From Streptomyces canus (GTDB taxonomy: Bacteria; Actinomycetota; Actinomycetes; Streptomycetales; Streptomycetaceae), in contig NZ_CP107989.1 in the NCBI RefSeq assembly GCF_041435015.1, positions 6,510,001 to 6,574,000 on the forward strand: DNA of 64,000 nucleotides. Direction: 5' to 3'. Below are positions 18,992-27,229 of the stretch, piece after piece. The notes beneath the pieces are model-generated. The model saw nothing but the letters and a program-made list of their open reading frames with translations, did no database searches and had not been told where the DNA came from. The translations under genes and the position numbers were made by a program. The first letter of the stretch is position 1; each line of letters opens with the position of its first letter.

Positions 18992-21526
18992 CTACACCCA
19001 CGTCCGGGGGCGGTAACGGTTGGCTCGTTCCACCAGGTCGATCCTCTCCTCGCCGCCCTGCGCGAGCCGGGCCAGCGTGCGGTACGAACGCTCCAGGCCG
19101 AAGCGCAGTCCTCGCTCGTCCAGTCCGCTGCCGAGCAGCGCCCGTCCCACGGCGGCCGGGGCGACGGAGTCCTGGCCACCGGAGAGTATCCAGTCCAGGG
19201 CCGCGCCCAGCACCTCCGCCGACAGCTGCTCGCGGCGCGCCGGATCCAGACCGTACGCGTCCAGCGCCTCGACCTGCCCGGCGGCGGCGGTCAGGTCGTC
19301 CAGGAAGGGTACGTCGCCCGCGGTCGTGGTGCGTCCACGCAGCCGCGCGCGGACGGCGGCCACGCGGGCGGCGGTGTAGTGGATGGAGGACTCCGGCACC
19401 GACTCCAGCGTGTTCACCGCGCCACGGTGGTCCCCGGTCGCGAGTTGCACGCGCGCGAGGCCGAAGGCGGAGCTCACATAGCTGGGGTCGGTCGACCAGA
19501 CCAGGCCGTAGTACTCGGCGGCGTTGTCGAGCTGCCCGAGCACCTCCGCGCACAGGCCGAGGGCGAGCTTGGGGGCAGGTTCGCCGGGGAAGGCGTCGTA
19601 GATCGCGTCGAAGGCGAGCGCGGCGGCCTCGTGGTCGCCGGTCACCAGCGCGGCGACGCCCCGGTACCAGACCACCCGCCAGTCGTCGGGCCGTTCCTCC
19701 TCCAGCCGCCGCAACGACTCGTCCGCGGTGTGCGCGTCGCCGTTCTCCAGCCAGGCCCGCACCTGCCGCAGGCGCGTCTCCGCGGATGCCGCCGGCGCGG
19801 CCGAGAGGGCGCCGAGCAGCTCCGCGGGCGCGGTGGTCATGAGCCCGGCGAGGAAACCGGCGTTGGGGTCGGAGGGGTCGACGTGGGGGACGGGGAGCGC
19901 CAGCGCGGCGGCGGGGGCGACGGCGGACTTGACGAGGGCGGTGACGGCTCCGCCGCCGGGCCGCTCGGGACCCGGGGTGCCGACCGGAAGAACAGCGGAG
20001 GTGGGAGCGGCCGTCCTGGGACTCCGCCGCCCCGCCGGAAGCACCCGCGTCCCCAGCCGCGACACCTCCCCGTCCAGCTTCGGGAACAACTCCGTGTCGG
20101 TGACGCGCACTTCGGGGCCGAAGAGCGTCGACAGGGAGGGCCTGGCACGGCCGGTCTGCAGGGAGACGACCTCGCGCAGGACCCCGGTCAGCTGCTCCGA
20201 CATCTCCTGCGCTGAGGCGAAACGGCGGGCCGGATCCGGGTCGGTCGCCCGCACCAGCAACCGGTAGAACGACTCGTACTGGCGGAAGACCTCGATGTGG
20301 TCGGGGTCGGGCAGTGAGTCGACGAAGACGTTGGTGTAGCCCTGGAAGTCGAACGTCAGCACCGCCAGGGTGCGGGCGACCGTGTACAGGTCGGAGGCGA
20401 CCGAGGGACCCACCTCCGCGACCTCCGGAGCCTGGTAGCCCACCGTGCCGTAGATGGCCGACTCCTCGTCGTCCATCCTGCGCACCGCGCCCATGTCGAT
20501 GAGCTTGAGCTGGTCCTCGGTCTGGATGGCGTTGTCGACCTTGAAGTCGCAGTACAGGAGGTTGCGGCTGTGGAGGTGGCCGAGCGCCTCCAGGGCCTCG
20601 ATGCCGTACGCGCACGCCTGCTCGACCGGCAGCGGGTCCCGCTTCCCGCCGGTGGTGCGGCGGTCGTTGGCGATCTCCTTGAGCGACTTGCCGCCGACGT
20701 ACTCCATGACGATGTAGCCGTCGAGCGAGCCGGTGCGCTGGTCGAGGTGTTCGACGAAGTTGTAGATCCGCACGATGTTGGAGTGCTCGATCTCCGCGAG
20801 GAAGCGCCGCTCGGAGATGGCGGCTGCCATGGCGTCCTGGTCGCCGGTGTCCAGCAGACCCTTGAGGACCACCCAGCGGTCGGACACCGCGCGGTCCACG
20901 GCGAGGTAGACCCAGCCGAGACCGCCGTGCGCCAGACAGCCCGCGACCTCGTACTGGCCGTGCACGACGTCACCCGACTTCAGCTTCGGCACGAAGGAGT
21001 ACGGGTGACCGCACTTCGTGCAGAAGCCCTCCGTGCGCCCGGACCGCTCCCCGCGCGAACGCCCCACCGGGGCCCCGCAGTCGGAGCGCGAGCAGAACCG
21101 CTTGCGCTCGGGCACCTCGGGGTTTTCCAGAACCATCTCGCGCGGGTCGGGCCGCGGCACCCCGGGCACCTCGACGAGGCCCGCTCCGAGCCGGCCGCGC
21201 CCGCTCGAACCGGTACCGGAGCCGGAGCTGCGCACCGACACCGAACGGCCCGTGGACTTCCCGGAGACCGAGCGCGACAGCCGTCCCGACACCGAGCGCC
21301 GGGACTTCGACGACTGCGAGGACGTACGCGAGGACGCGCGGCCGGTGGCGCGCGACGTGCCGCTGCCCTGCGAGCCCCTGCCGGTGGGCGCCGAGCCGGC
21401 CCGGCCTCCCTCAGCCGAGACGACCGGCGCCAGGCCGCAGGTGTCGCAGTACAGCTCGCCGCCGCCCATGTCCTCGTACGTACCGTCGCAGCCGGGCCGC
21501 TGGCAGGGCTGCTGTTCCTGACTCAT
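18992..21526 (-). CDS. pknG: serine/threonine protein kinase PknG
   Basis: A soluble kinase of 844 residues with the PknG architecture. An N-terminal rubredoxin-like/zinc region has Cys pairs (CQRPGC, CDTCG; then CSRSDC, CTKCG) split by a Ser/Arg-rich linker (about 40-110). The kinase domain (about 185-440) has an atypical glycine loop AHGGLGWVYLAVD, a Lys in VVLKGL, catalytic YCDFKVDN and DMG in place of DFG. A C-terminal TPR region (about 570-840, for example DDWRVVWYRGVAALVTGDHEAAA) completes it. In mycobacteria PknG is activated through GlnX and GlnH in response to Asp/Glu and controls 2-oxoglutarate metabolism through GarA. The same partners lie just upstream here, so an amino-acid-sensing role is a strong inference. 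The start at ATG 21526 restores a normal N-terminus. Confidence 0.94.
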   Translation of the reverse strand: MSQEQQPCQRPGCDGTYEDMGGGELYCDTCGLAPVVSAEGGRAGSAPTGRGSQGSGTSRATGRASSRTSSQSSKSRRSVSGRLSRSVSGKSTGRSVSVRSSGSGTGSSGRGRLGAGLVEVPGVPRPDPREMVLENPEVPERKRFCSRSDCGAPVGRSRGERSGRTEGFCTKCGHPYSFVPKLKSGDVVHGQYEVAGCLAHGGLGWVYLAVDRAVSDRWVVLKGLLDTGDQDAMAAAISERRFLAEIEHSNIVRIYNFVEHLDQRTGSLDGYIVMEYVGGKSLKEIANDRRTTGGKRDPLPVEQACAYGIEALEALGHLHSRNLLYCDFKVDNAIQTEDQLKLIDMGAVRRMDDEESAIYGTVGYQAPEVAEVGPSVASDLYTVARTLAVLTFDFQGYTNVFVDSLPDPDHIEVFRQYESFYRLLVRATDPDPARRFASAQEMSEQLTGVLREVVSLQTGRARPSLSTLFGPEVRVTDTELFPKLDGEVSRLGTRVLPAGRRSPRTAAPTSAVLPVGTPGPERPGGGAVTALVKSAVAPAAALALPVPHVDPSDPNAGFLAGLMTTAPAELLGALSAAPAASAETRLRQVRAWLENGDAHTADESLRRLEEERPDDWRVVWYRGVAALVTGDHEAAALAFDAIYDAFPGEPAPKLALGLCAEVLGQLDNAAEYYGLVWSTDPSYVSSAFGLARVQLATGDHRGAVNTLESVPESSIHYTAARVAAVRARLRGRTTTAGDVPFLDDLTAAAGQVEALDAYGLDPARREQLSAEVLGAALDWILSGGQDSVAPAAVGRALLGSGLDERGLRFGLERSYRTLARLAQGGEERIDLVERANRYRPRTWV

Positions 21527-21551
21527 GACGTCGCCGCACCCCCTTGGTCGC

Positions 21552-22883
21552 TCACGTTCCGGGCCCCCCACGGTCTTCGGGACCGCTCTGCTGCGGTACT
21601 CGCGGGGCTCCCAGCAGTTCGGCGGCCGCGTGCTGGTAGCGCAGCACGGCCTGTTCGGCGACCCGCAGGTCGCAGGGCGCGCTCCACAGCATCCGCCGGG
21701 CCGCGTCGTAGCGCTCGATCAGGAACGGGTCCTCGGCCAGGCCGTGCCGTGCGACCTTCGCCTTGTACGCGTCGAGACGGCCGCGCAGCTCCGCGCGGAC
21801 CGCCAGCGGGGCGGTGACCGCGGTCAACGACTCGCGGGCGCGCAGCAGTTCGTCCTCCGCCTTCTCCTCCAGGGACTCCAGGAGCGGGGACAGGCGGTGC
21901 CACTGGGCGTGTCTGCGGTACTCGGCGGCCGTCGCCAGCTGCTCCTGCAGCACGGTCGGCGGACCGCTGACCACCGGCACCTCCGTGGCGGCGATCTTCG
22001 CGAGGACCTCACCGCGCGCGGTGCGGGCCTCGGCGAGCGTACGGTCCGCGCGGGAGAGCACGTCCCGCAGCCTGACCAGCCGGGCCTCCGCGTCCTGCCG
22101 GACGGTGAGCACGGCGTCGATCTCCCGGCGCACGTCCTCCAGGGCGCGCGCCTCGCGGTCGTACGCCGTGGTGTCCGGCTTTCCGCCGCCGGGCGCCGAA
22201 CTGCCCTGCGCCTGCCGCCAGAAGGCGAGCGGGTCGGAGATCACCTGCTCGCGCAGTGAGGTGAGCGCGTGGGTGATGCGCTCCAGGTCGTCGCCGGCCG
22301 GGTGTTCCCCGGGGCGCACGCCGACGGAGTGCGCGAGCCGGCGGGTGCGCTGGAGTTCGGCGGCCAGTAAATCTATCCGCGCGGGCAGCGCCGACCAGAC
22401 CGCGTCGGCGGCGACGACCATGTCCAGGCTCGACGCGTACAGGTCGTTCATCCGCTCGACGAGCGTCACCAGCGAGAACCGCTCGCTCAGCTTGCCCGAA
22501 TTGCCGTGCAGAGTGGGTGCGTTGGCCGTGGCGGTCGCCGAGCCCGCGACGGTGACCGACTCGCCGCGCAGCAGCTCGGTCAGCTCCACCAGGTCCTCGC
22601 GGCTGGACCAGCGGCGGCGGGAGCGGATCTCGCGGGCCGAGCGCAACGCGTCCGCGTACGCGTCGAAATACGCCCACAGCAGGGTGATCGAGGCGTCGGC
22701 GGACGTCCAGCGCTCCTTGGTGACGCCGGTCAGTTCGGCGCCCTCGAGGAGCCTGCGGCCCGCGTGGTCCTGCAGGGCGAGGAGCGAGGTCTCGATCGCC
22801 TCGTGCTCCGCGCCGAGCCGCGCCAGCGCACAGTCCACCTCGTCCCGGTCCATCACCGGCCCGGGGGGTCCCGTGACGCCCAT
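21552..22883 (-). CDS. coiled-coil protein of the PknG operon, function unknown
   Basis: A 443-residue protein that is almost entirely alpha-helical, with long charged heptad-like stretches (EDVRREIDAVLTVRQDAEARLVRLRDVL and similar, about 235-400). It has no signal peptide, membrane helix or catalytic motif. The start ATG 22883 follows GAGAGGTGA. It sits between the GlnH-like gene (56 bases upstream) and pknG (25 bases downstream), so it is probably a structural or adaptor component linking the sensor to the kinase; the known mycobacterial set lacks an obvious counterpart. Function not assigned. Confidence 0.82.
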   Translation of the reverse strand: MGVTGPPGPVMDRDEVDCALARLGAEHEAIETSLLALQDHAGRRLLEGAELTGVTKERWTSADASITLLWAYFDAYADALRSAREIRSRRRWSSREDLVELTELLRGESVTVAGSATATANAPTLHGNSGKLSERFSLVTLVERMNDLYASSLDMVVAADAVWSALPARIDLLAAELQRTRRLAHSVGVRPGEHPAGDDLERITHALTSLREQVISDPLAFWRQAQGSSAPGGGKPDTTAYDREARALEDVRREIDAVLTVRQDAEARLVRLRDVLSRADRTLAEARTARGEVLAKIAATEVPVVSGPPTVLQEQLATAAEYRRHAQWHRLSPLLESLEEKAEDELLRARESLTAVTAPLAVRAELRGRLDAYKAKVARHGLAEDPFLIERYDAARRMLWSAPCDLRVAEQAVLRYQHAAAELLGAPRVPQQSGPEDRGGPGT

Positions 22884-22939
22884 CGATCACCTCTCGCTGC
22901 TGAAGGGTTGCTGAGTGGTTGTCTGTCCTTGACGATCCG

Positions 22940-24022
22940 TCAGTTCTTGCGCAGGTACTTCGGTGGCGGTGGCTTCGACTTCGCCGAGCTCTCGTTCAGT
23001 GTGGCCGACAGCCACCTGTCGTACGACGCCTGCCAGCCGTCGGTGGTGTCCTTGCGGTAGTCCACCAGGATCTGGTTGACCCGGCGTACCAGATCGTCGG
23101 CGTCGCTCCTCATCGCCACGCCGTAGTACTCGGTGGTGAAGGGGGAGCCCTTCAGTTCGACCGTGGGGTCCTGGGCGGCCTGGCTCGCGGCGAGCGCGCC
23201 GTCGGTGACCACGGCGTCGACCTCGCCGAGCTGAAGCCTGACGAGACAGTCGAGTTGGTTGGGGACGGTGGTGCCGATGTTCGCGGAGGCGACGAGCTTC
23301 CCCGACTTCTTGTCCTCGTCCAGCTGGCTGAAGGCGGTCGAACCCTCCGCCGTGCAGATCTTCTTGTTCGCCAGCGTGCCGTCGTAGCCCTTGATGCCCG
23401 AGGACTTGGGGGCGAGGACCTGCTGCCCCGTCTTGAAGTACGGCGCGGAGAACGCCACGTCGGCCAGGCGCTTGCAGTTGATCGTCATCGTGCGCACCAC
23501 CATGTCGACCCGGCCTTTCTGGATCGCCGGGATGCGCTGGTTGGTGGGGATCGCCTTGAACTGCACGGCGTTCGGGTCGCCGAGGATGTCCTGCGCGATC
23601 CGGTGCACCAGGTCGATGTCGAAACCCTCCAGGTCGGCCGTCGGGCCGCCGTTGGGGTTGCGGTAGCCCCAGCGGTAGCTGTTCTGGTCGACGCCGACGA
23701 TCAGCTTGCGCTTCTCGCCCTGCCGGGCCTTGATCTTGTCTATGGTCGGGCCGTCCGCGCTCGAGGGGGCCAGCGTCTGGTCCTCCGGGTGCAGCTTGAT
23801 CGCCGGGTTCAGGCAGGGGTCGTCGTCCGCGATCTGATCGGCGCGCGTCACGCCCGGGCCGCCGGTGCCCGTGCTGCCGTCGCCTTGTGACCGGGCCACC
23901 GGCAGGAGCAGCGCGAAGGCGAGCACCAGGCCGCAGACGACCGCCATCGCCCCGACACCGCCCCAACCCTTGAGACCGGTCCGCACACGTCCGCGCATCC
24001 GCATCGTCACGCCCCCTCTCAC
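22940..24022 (-). CDS. glnH: GlnH-like substrate-binding protein (amino-acid sensor)
   Basis: An amino-acid-binding protein of 360 residues tethered by an N-terminal helix (VGAMAVVCGLVLAFALLLPVA); no lipobox Cys is seen, so it is probably a signal-anchored or secreted protein. The SBP_bac_3 fold covers about 85-335: IVGVDQNSYRWGY, GFDIDLVHRIAQDILG, RTMTINCKRLADVAFSAPYF and TDGALAAS. No amino-acid ABC permease or ATPase is adjacent; its neighbour is the GlnX-like membrane protein. This matches the PknG pathway, in which GlnH senses Asp/Glu for signalling instead of transport. GTG 24022 overlaps the upstream stop by four bases (GTGA) with GGAG before it; ATG 24004 is an alternative with its own good ribosome site. 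Confidence 0.9.
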   Translation of the reverse strand: MRGGVTMRMRGRVRTGLKGWGGVGAMAVVCGLVLAFALLLPVARSQGDGSTGTGGPGVTRADQIADDDPCLNPAIKLHPEDQTLAPSSADGPTIDKIKARQGEKRKLIVGVDQNSYRWGYRNPNGGPTADLEGFDIDLVHRIAQDILGDPNAVQFKAIPTNQRIPAIQKGRVDMVVRTMTINCKRLADVAFSAPYFKTGQQVLAPKSSGIKGYDGTLANKKICTAEGSTAFSQLDEDKKSGKLVASANIGTTVPNQLDCLVRLQLGEVDAVVTDGALAASQAAQDPTVELKGSPFTTEYYGVAMRSDADDLVRRVNQILVDYRKDTTDGWQASYDRWLSATLNESSAKSKPPPPKYLRKN

Positions 24023-25482
24023 CGGTACTCCGACAGCCTGCGCCCGATGCCCAGCACCGCGCCGGCCGCGCCGAGGACGGCCAGGACGGCGGCGCCCACC
24101 GGCAGTCCGGTCATCGCGCCCAGGCCGTCACCGGCGGACCGCGCGAACTCGGCCTCCTCGTGGGTCAGGGCGTGGGCGAGGTTGTCGTCGACACTGTCGA
24201 AACACTCGCCCGTGGCGCCCTTGCTCCCTATGACCCGCTTCAGCGCCTCTTCGTAGTTGCCGTAGTCGTCCTGCTCGCGGGCCGCGGAGTGGCGCTGCTT
24301 CCACACCGCCATATTGCCCTCGGCCGCGGTGACCGGCTTCTTGCCGTTGCTGTCGTCGGCGAGCTTCGACGCCTCGGCCAGGCCCTTGCCGAGGGTGTCC
24401 ATGTCCTTGTCGAAGTCGTAGTCGTAGGCGTCGTAGGTGACCTTCTGGCCCTGGGCGTTCTTCACGGTGACCGTCTCGGCGCCGCGGGCCACCAGGGTGA
24501 GGTTCTCGTTGCCGCGTGCCTTCAGGGAGGCGATCCGGGCGTCGTGCAGGACGTTGAGCGAGCGCACTCCGTGGTCGTAGGAGTCGTCGAGCCCCGCGCG
24601 CGCGACGGTGTGGCCGACGACCAGCCACAGCAGCACCACGGTCGCCGTCGCGGTGGCCGCGACCAGGCCGTGGTTGAGAACCCGGTTGGTGCGCCGGTAG
24701 TTGCGGTGCTGGGCCCAGGCGAGCCCGGCGAGGGCCAGGACGCCGAGGCCGATCGCGGCCCACGGGTAGGGCGTGGCGTCGGCGTAGTCGGCGCGCAGCC
24801 GCTGGTTCTCGCTGGTGTAGAGGTTCTGCGCCTTCGGGAGCATCTCCTCCTGCATCTTCTCGTTGGCGTACCGCAGATAGGCGCCGCCGACCGGGAAGCC
24901 CTGGCGGTTGTACGTACGGGCCCGCTCCACCAGGCCCTTGTACTCCGGCAGCAGGGTGTTGAGCTCGGCCACGGTCCTCGCGGCGGGGGAGTCCGGGTCG
25001 GAGTTCGAGGCGGCCTTGACCAGACCGGCCGCGGCCTTGTCGATGTCCTTCTCGTACCGGTCGCGGGAGCCGGCCGTCTCCTGGCCGCCGGCGAGGAAGC
25101 CGCTGGAGGCCGTGGTGTTGGCGTCGGCCAGGTAGCGGTAGATGTCGGCGGCGGCGCTGCTGAGCGGCTGGCTCTTGTGCAGCACGTCGTCCGCGGCGGC
25201 GGCCCGGTCGTTGGTCTGCCAGGCGGTGACCGCGCCGAAGAGGACGACGAGCAGGGCGAGCGCCGCGCCGATGATGCGCAGCCGGCCCGGTTCGGTGGTG
25301 GCGGCCGCGCGCACCTGGTCGAAACCCTCGGCGAAGGCCGTACGGCGGGCGGGCACCCGGTCCGGCGCGGGGGCGGGCGGGGACGCCTGCGGGGCCGGGG
25401 GTCCCGGCTGCGGCGGTACGGCCGGCATCGTGGGCACGCCGGAACCCGGTGGTGCCGTGCTGCTCTTCGGCGGGTGTGTCAC
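24019..25482 (-). CDS. glnX: GlnX-like membrane sensor protein
   Basis: First gene of the signalling operon, 487 residues from GTG 25482, which lies 8 bases after GGGAGG. A Pro-rich cytoplasmic N-terminus (about 1-60) leads to TM1 (IIGAALALLVVLFGAVTAW). A helical extracytoplasmic domain follows, then TM2 (AIGLGVLALAGLAWAQH) and TM3 (LVAATATATVVLLWLVVGHTVA), a second helical extracytoplasmic domain, and TM4 (VGAAVLAVLGAAGAVLGIG). It has no kinase or methyl-accepting module. Two outside four-helix domains linked by inside loops match GlnX of the PknG pathway, thought to relay GlnH occupancy to the kinase. The divergent gene at 25680 leaves about 200 bases for the operon promoter. Confidence 0.88.
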   Translation of the reverse strand: MTHPPKSSTAPPGSGVPTMPAVPPQPGPPAPQASPPAPAPDRVPARRTAFAEGFDQVRAAATTEPGRLRIIGAALALLVVLFGAVTAWQTNDRAAAADDVLHKSQPLSSAAADIYRYLADANTTASSGFLAGGQETAGSRDRYEKDIDKAAAGLVKAASNSDPDSPAARTVAELNTLLPEYKGLVERARTYNRQGFPVGGAYLRYANEKMQEEMLPKAQNLYTSENQRLRADYADATPYPWAAIGLGVLALAGLAWAQHRNYRRTNRVLNHGLVAATATATVVLLWLVVGHTVARAGLDDSYDHGVRSLNVLHDARIASLKARGNENLTLVARGAETVTVKNAQGQKVTYDAYDYDFDKDMDTLGKGLAEASKLADDSNGKKPVTAAEGNMAVWKQRHSAAREQDDYGNYEEALKRVIGSKGATGECFDSVDDNLAHALTHEEAEFARSAGDGLGAMTGLPVGAAVLAVLGAAGAVLGIGRRLSEYR

Positions 25483-25679
25483 TGTTTGACCTCCCCCATG
25501 GTCATCCCTCGCCGCAAGTATCGCTGCCGGGACCGACATCCGCACCGGGCTTCACTGGATCTTGATCGAACCGCAGCGGATCACCTGCGACGCCCGGCCA
25601 TGCCCCCGCACCACCCCTTGCCCATGAATACGCCACCGGAATCGGTTCGGTTCCCCCGGGGGCGCGTAGGGTCGCCCTC

Positions 25680-26270
25680 GTGCGCGGGGTGCGAGTGGTG
25701 ATGATCGGCGGAACGTCCCATACCGGCAAGTCCACGGTCGCCGGGGAGCTGGCCGACCGGCTCGGCTTCGAGCATCGGTCGACGGACCTGCTGGCGAGAC
25801 ACCCGGGGCGTCCCTGGCGCACGCCGGAGCGGGAGGTGCCGCCGCATGTGGCCGAGCACTACGCGACGCTCGCCGTCGACGAGTTGATCGACTCGGTCCT
25901 CGCCCACTACGAGCGGCTCTGGCCCCGCATCGAGGAGCTGGTCAGGACGCACGCCACCGGACCGGGCCTGGTCCTGGAGGGCTCGGCGCTCTGGCCGGAG
26001 CGGGTCGCGACGCTGGACGTGCCGCACACGGCCGCCGTATGGCTCACCGCCGACGAGGACGTCGTTCGCGCCCGCATCCGTGCGGCCGGGCGCTACGACG
26101 GAGCGACGGAGGAGGAACGGTTCCTGATGGACAAGTTCCTGGCCCGCAGCGTGCGTTACCAGTCGCTGATGGTGGAGGCGTTGGGCCGGCTGGGGCTGGC
26201 CCGCGTCGGTGTCGGGAAGGGCGTGTCCGTCTCCGAGGTGGCCGACGCGGTGCTCGCTCAGGCCTCGTAG
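25680..26270 (+). CDS. P-loop small-molecule or nucleoside kinase-like protein
   Basis: A 196-residue P-loop protein with Walker A GGTSHTGKST at residues 10-19 and a kinase-like lid region (RARIRAAGRYDGATEEERFLMDKFLAR). It resembles 2-phosphoglycerate kinase-like, shikimate-kinase-like or zeta-type ATPases; the acceptor cannot be told from the sequence. It starts at GTG 25680 and is single-domain and soluble. It overlaps the convergent BadF-type kinase gene by 13 bases. There is no obvious functional link to the GlnX operon that diverges from it. Confidence 0.85.
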   Translation: MRGVRVVMIGGTSHTGKSTVAGELADRLGFEHRSTDLLARHPGRPWRTPEREVPPHVAEHYATLAVDELIDSVLAHYERLWPRIEELVRTHATGPGLVLEGSALWPERVATLDVPHTAAVWLTADEDVVRARIRAAGRYDGATEEERFLMDKFLARSVRYQSLMVEALGRLGLARVGVGKGVSVSEVADAVLAQAS

Positions 26271-27229
26271 TACGCCCGCGTCCTCGCCTGGATCTCCGCG
26301 GACGCCCCGGCCCGGTCGAGGCCGAGGAGTGCCGCGCCCAGGACCGGACTCGCCGTCACCACCCGGGGTACGGCCTTCGGGGCGCGCGCGGCGAGGAGTT
26401 CCCGCACGCCGTCGTCCAGTTGGGGGTGCCGGGCGGCCAGGACGCTGCCGCCGAGCAGGACCGGAGTCTCCTCGTCGAGGAGGTCGAGGCGGGTCAGGGC
26501 CACCGTCGCCATGGACACCACCTCGTCGGCCAGGCGGTCGACGAGCGAGCGGGCCACCGGGTCGCCGGCGGCGGCCGTGGCGAACAGCACCGGCGTCAGT
26601 TCGTGGCGGCGGGCCGGGGCGATGTCCTCCAGGTGCAGGGCCTCGATGAGGGCGTACATGGAGGGCAGCCCGAAGTGCCGCGGGAGCACGCGCGCGAGGT
26701 CGGTGTCGACGCCCCGCCCGTCCTCCGCGCGGGCCGCGTGCCACAGCGCCTCCTCCGCGAGGCCCCAGCCGCCGCCCCAGTCGCCGGAGATCCGGCCGAG
26801 CGCGGGGAAGCGGGCGGTACGGCCGTCGGGGCGCATGCCGACGCAGTTGATGCCCGCGCCGCACACCACGGCGACCCCGCGCGGTGCGGTGACGCCCGAC
26901 CGAAGGATCGCGAAGGTGTCGTTGCGGACCTCCACCTCCGCGCCCCACGCGCGCGCGTGCAGGGCGGCCGCCAACTGCTGCTCCTCGACGGGGAAGTCGG
27001 CGTTGGCCAGACAGGCCGAGACATGGTCCACCGACCCGACCCCGGCCGCGGTGAACGCCTGCTCCACCGCGTCGGCGATCACGTCCACCGCCGCCTCGAC
27101 ACCCACCACCGGCGGCCGGAACCCACCGCCGCGGGCCGTGGCGAGGACGCTTCCGTCGGCCGCGACGACCGCGACGTCGGTCTTGCTGTTGCCCGCGTCG
27201 ACGGCGAGGACACATGCGGTCAGGCCCAC
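26258..27229 (-). CDS. BadF/BadG/N-acetylglucosamine kinase-family sugar kinase
   Basis: A 323-residue ASKHA-fold kinase. PHOSPHATE-1 is AVDAGNSKTDVAVV, PHOSPHATE-2 is GVAVVCGAGINCVG, the adenosine region is PVLLGGSVLAARHP, and the family mark GRISGDWGGGWGLAEEAL is present. It probably phosphorylates N-acetylglucosamine or a related (amino)sugar released after import. The GTG start overlaps the end of the GH4 gene by ten bases, so it is the last gene of the ROK-controlled sugar operon. An ATP-dependent kinase at the end of a non-PTS pathway fits uptake by the ABC importer of this operon. Confidence 0.9.
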   Translation of the reverse strand: MGLTACVLAVDAGNSKTDVAVVAADGSVLATARGGGFRPPVVGVEAAVDVIADAVEQAFTAAGVGSVDHVSACLANADFPVEEQQLAAALHARAWGAEVEVRNDTFAILRSGVTAPRGVAVVCGAGINCVGMRPDGRTARFPALGRISGDWGGGWGLAEEALWHAARAEDGRGVDTDLARVLPRHFGLPSMYALIEALHLEDIAPARRHELTPVLFATAAAGDPVARSLVDRLADEVVSMATVALTRLDLLDEETPVLLGGSVLAARHPQLDDGVRELLAARAPKAVPRVVTASPVLGAALLGLDRAGASAEIQARTRAYYEA

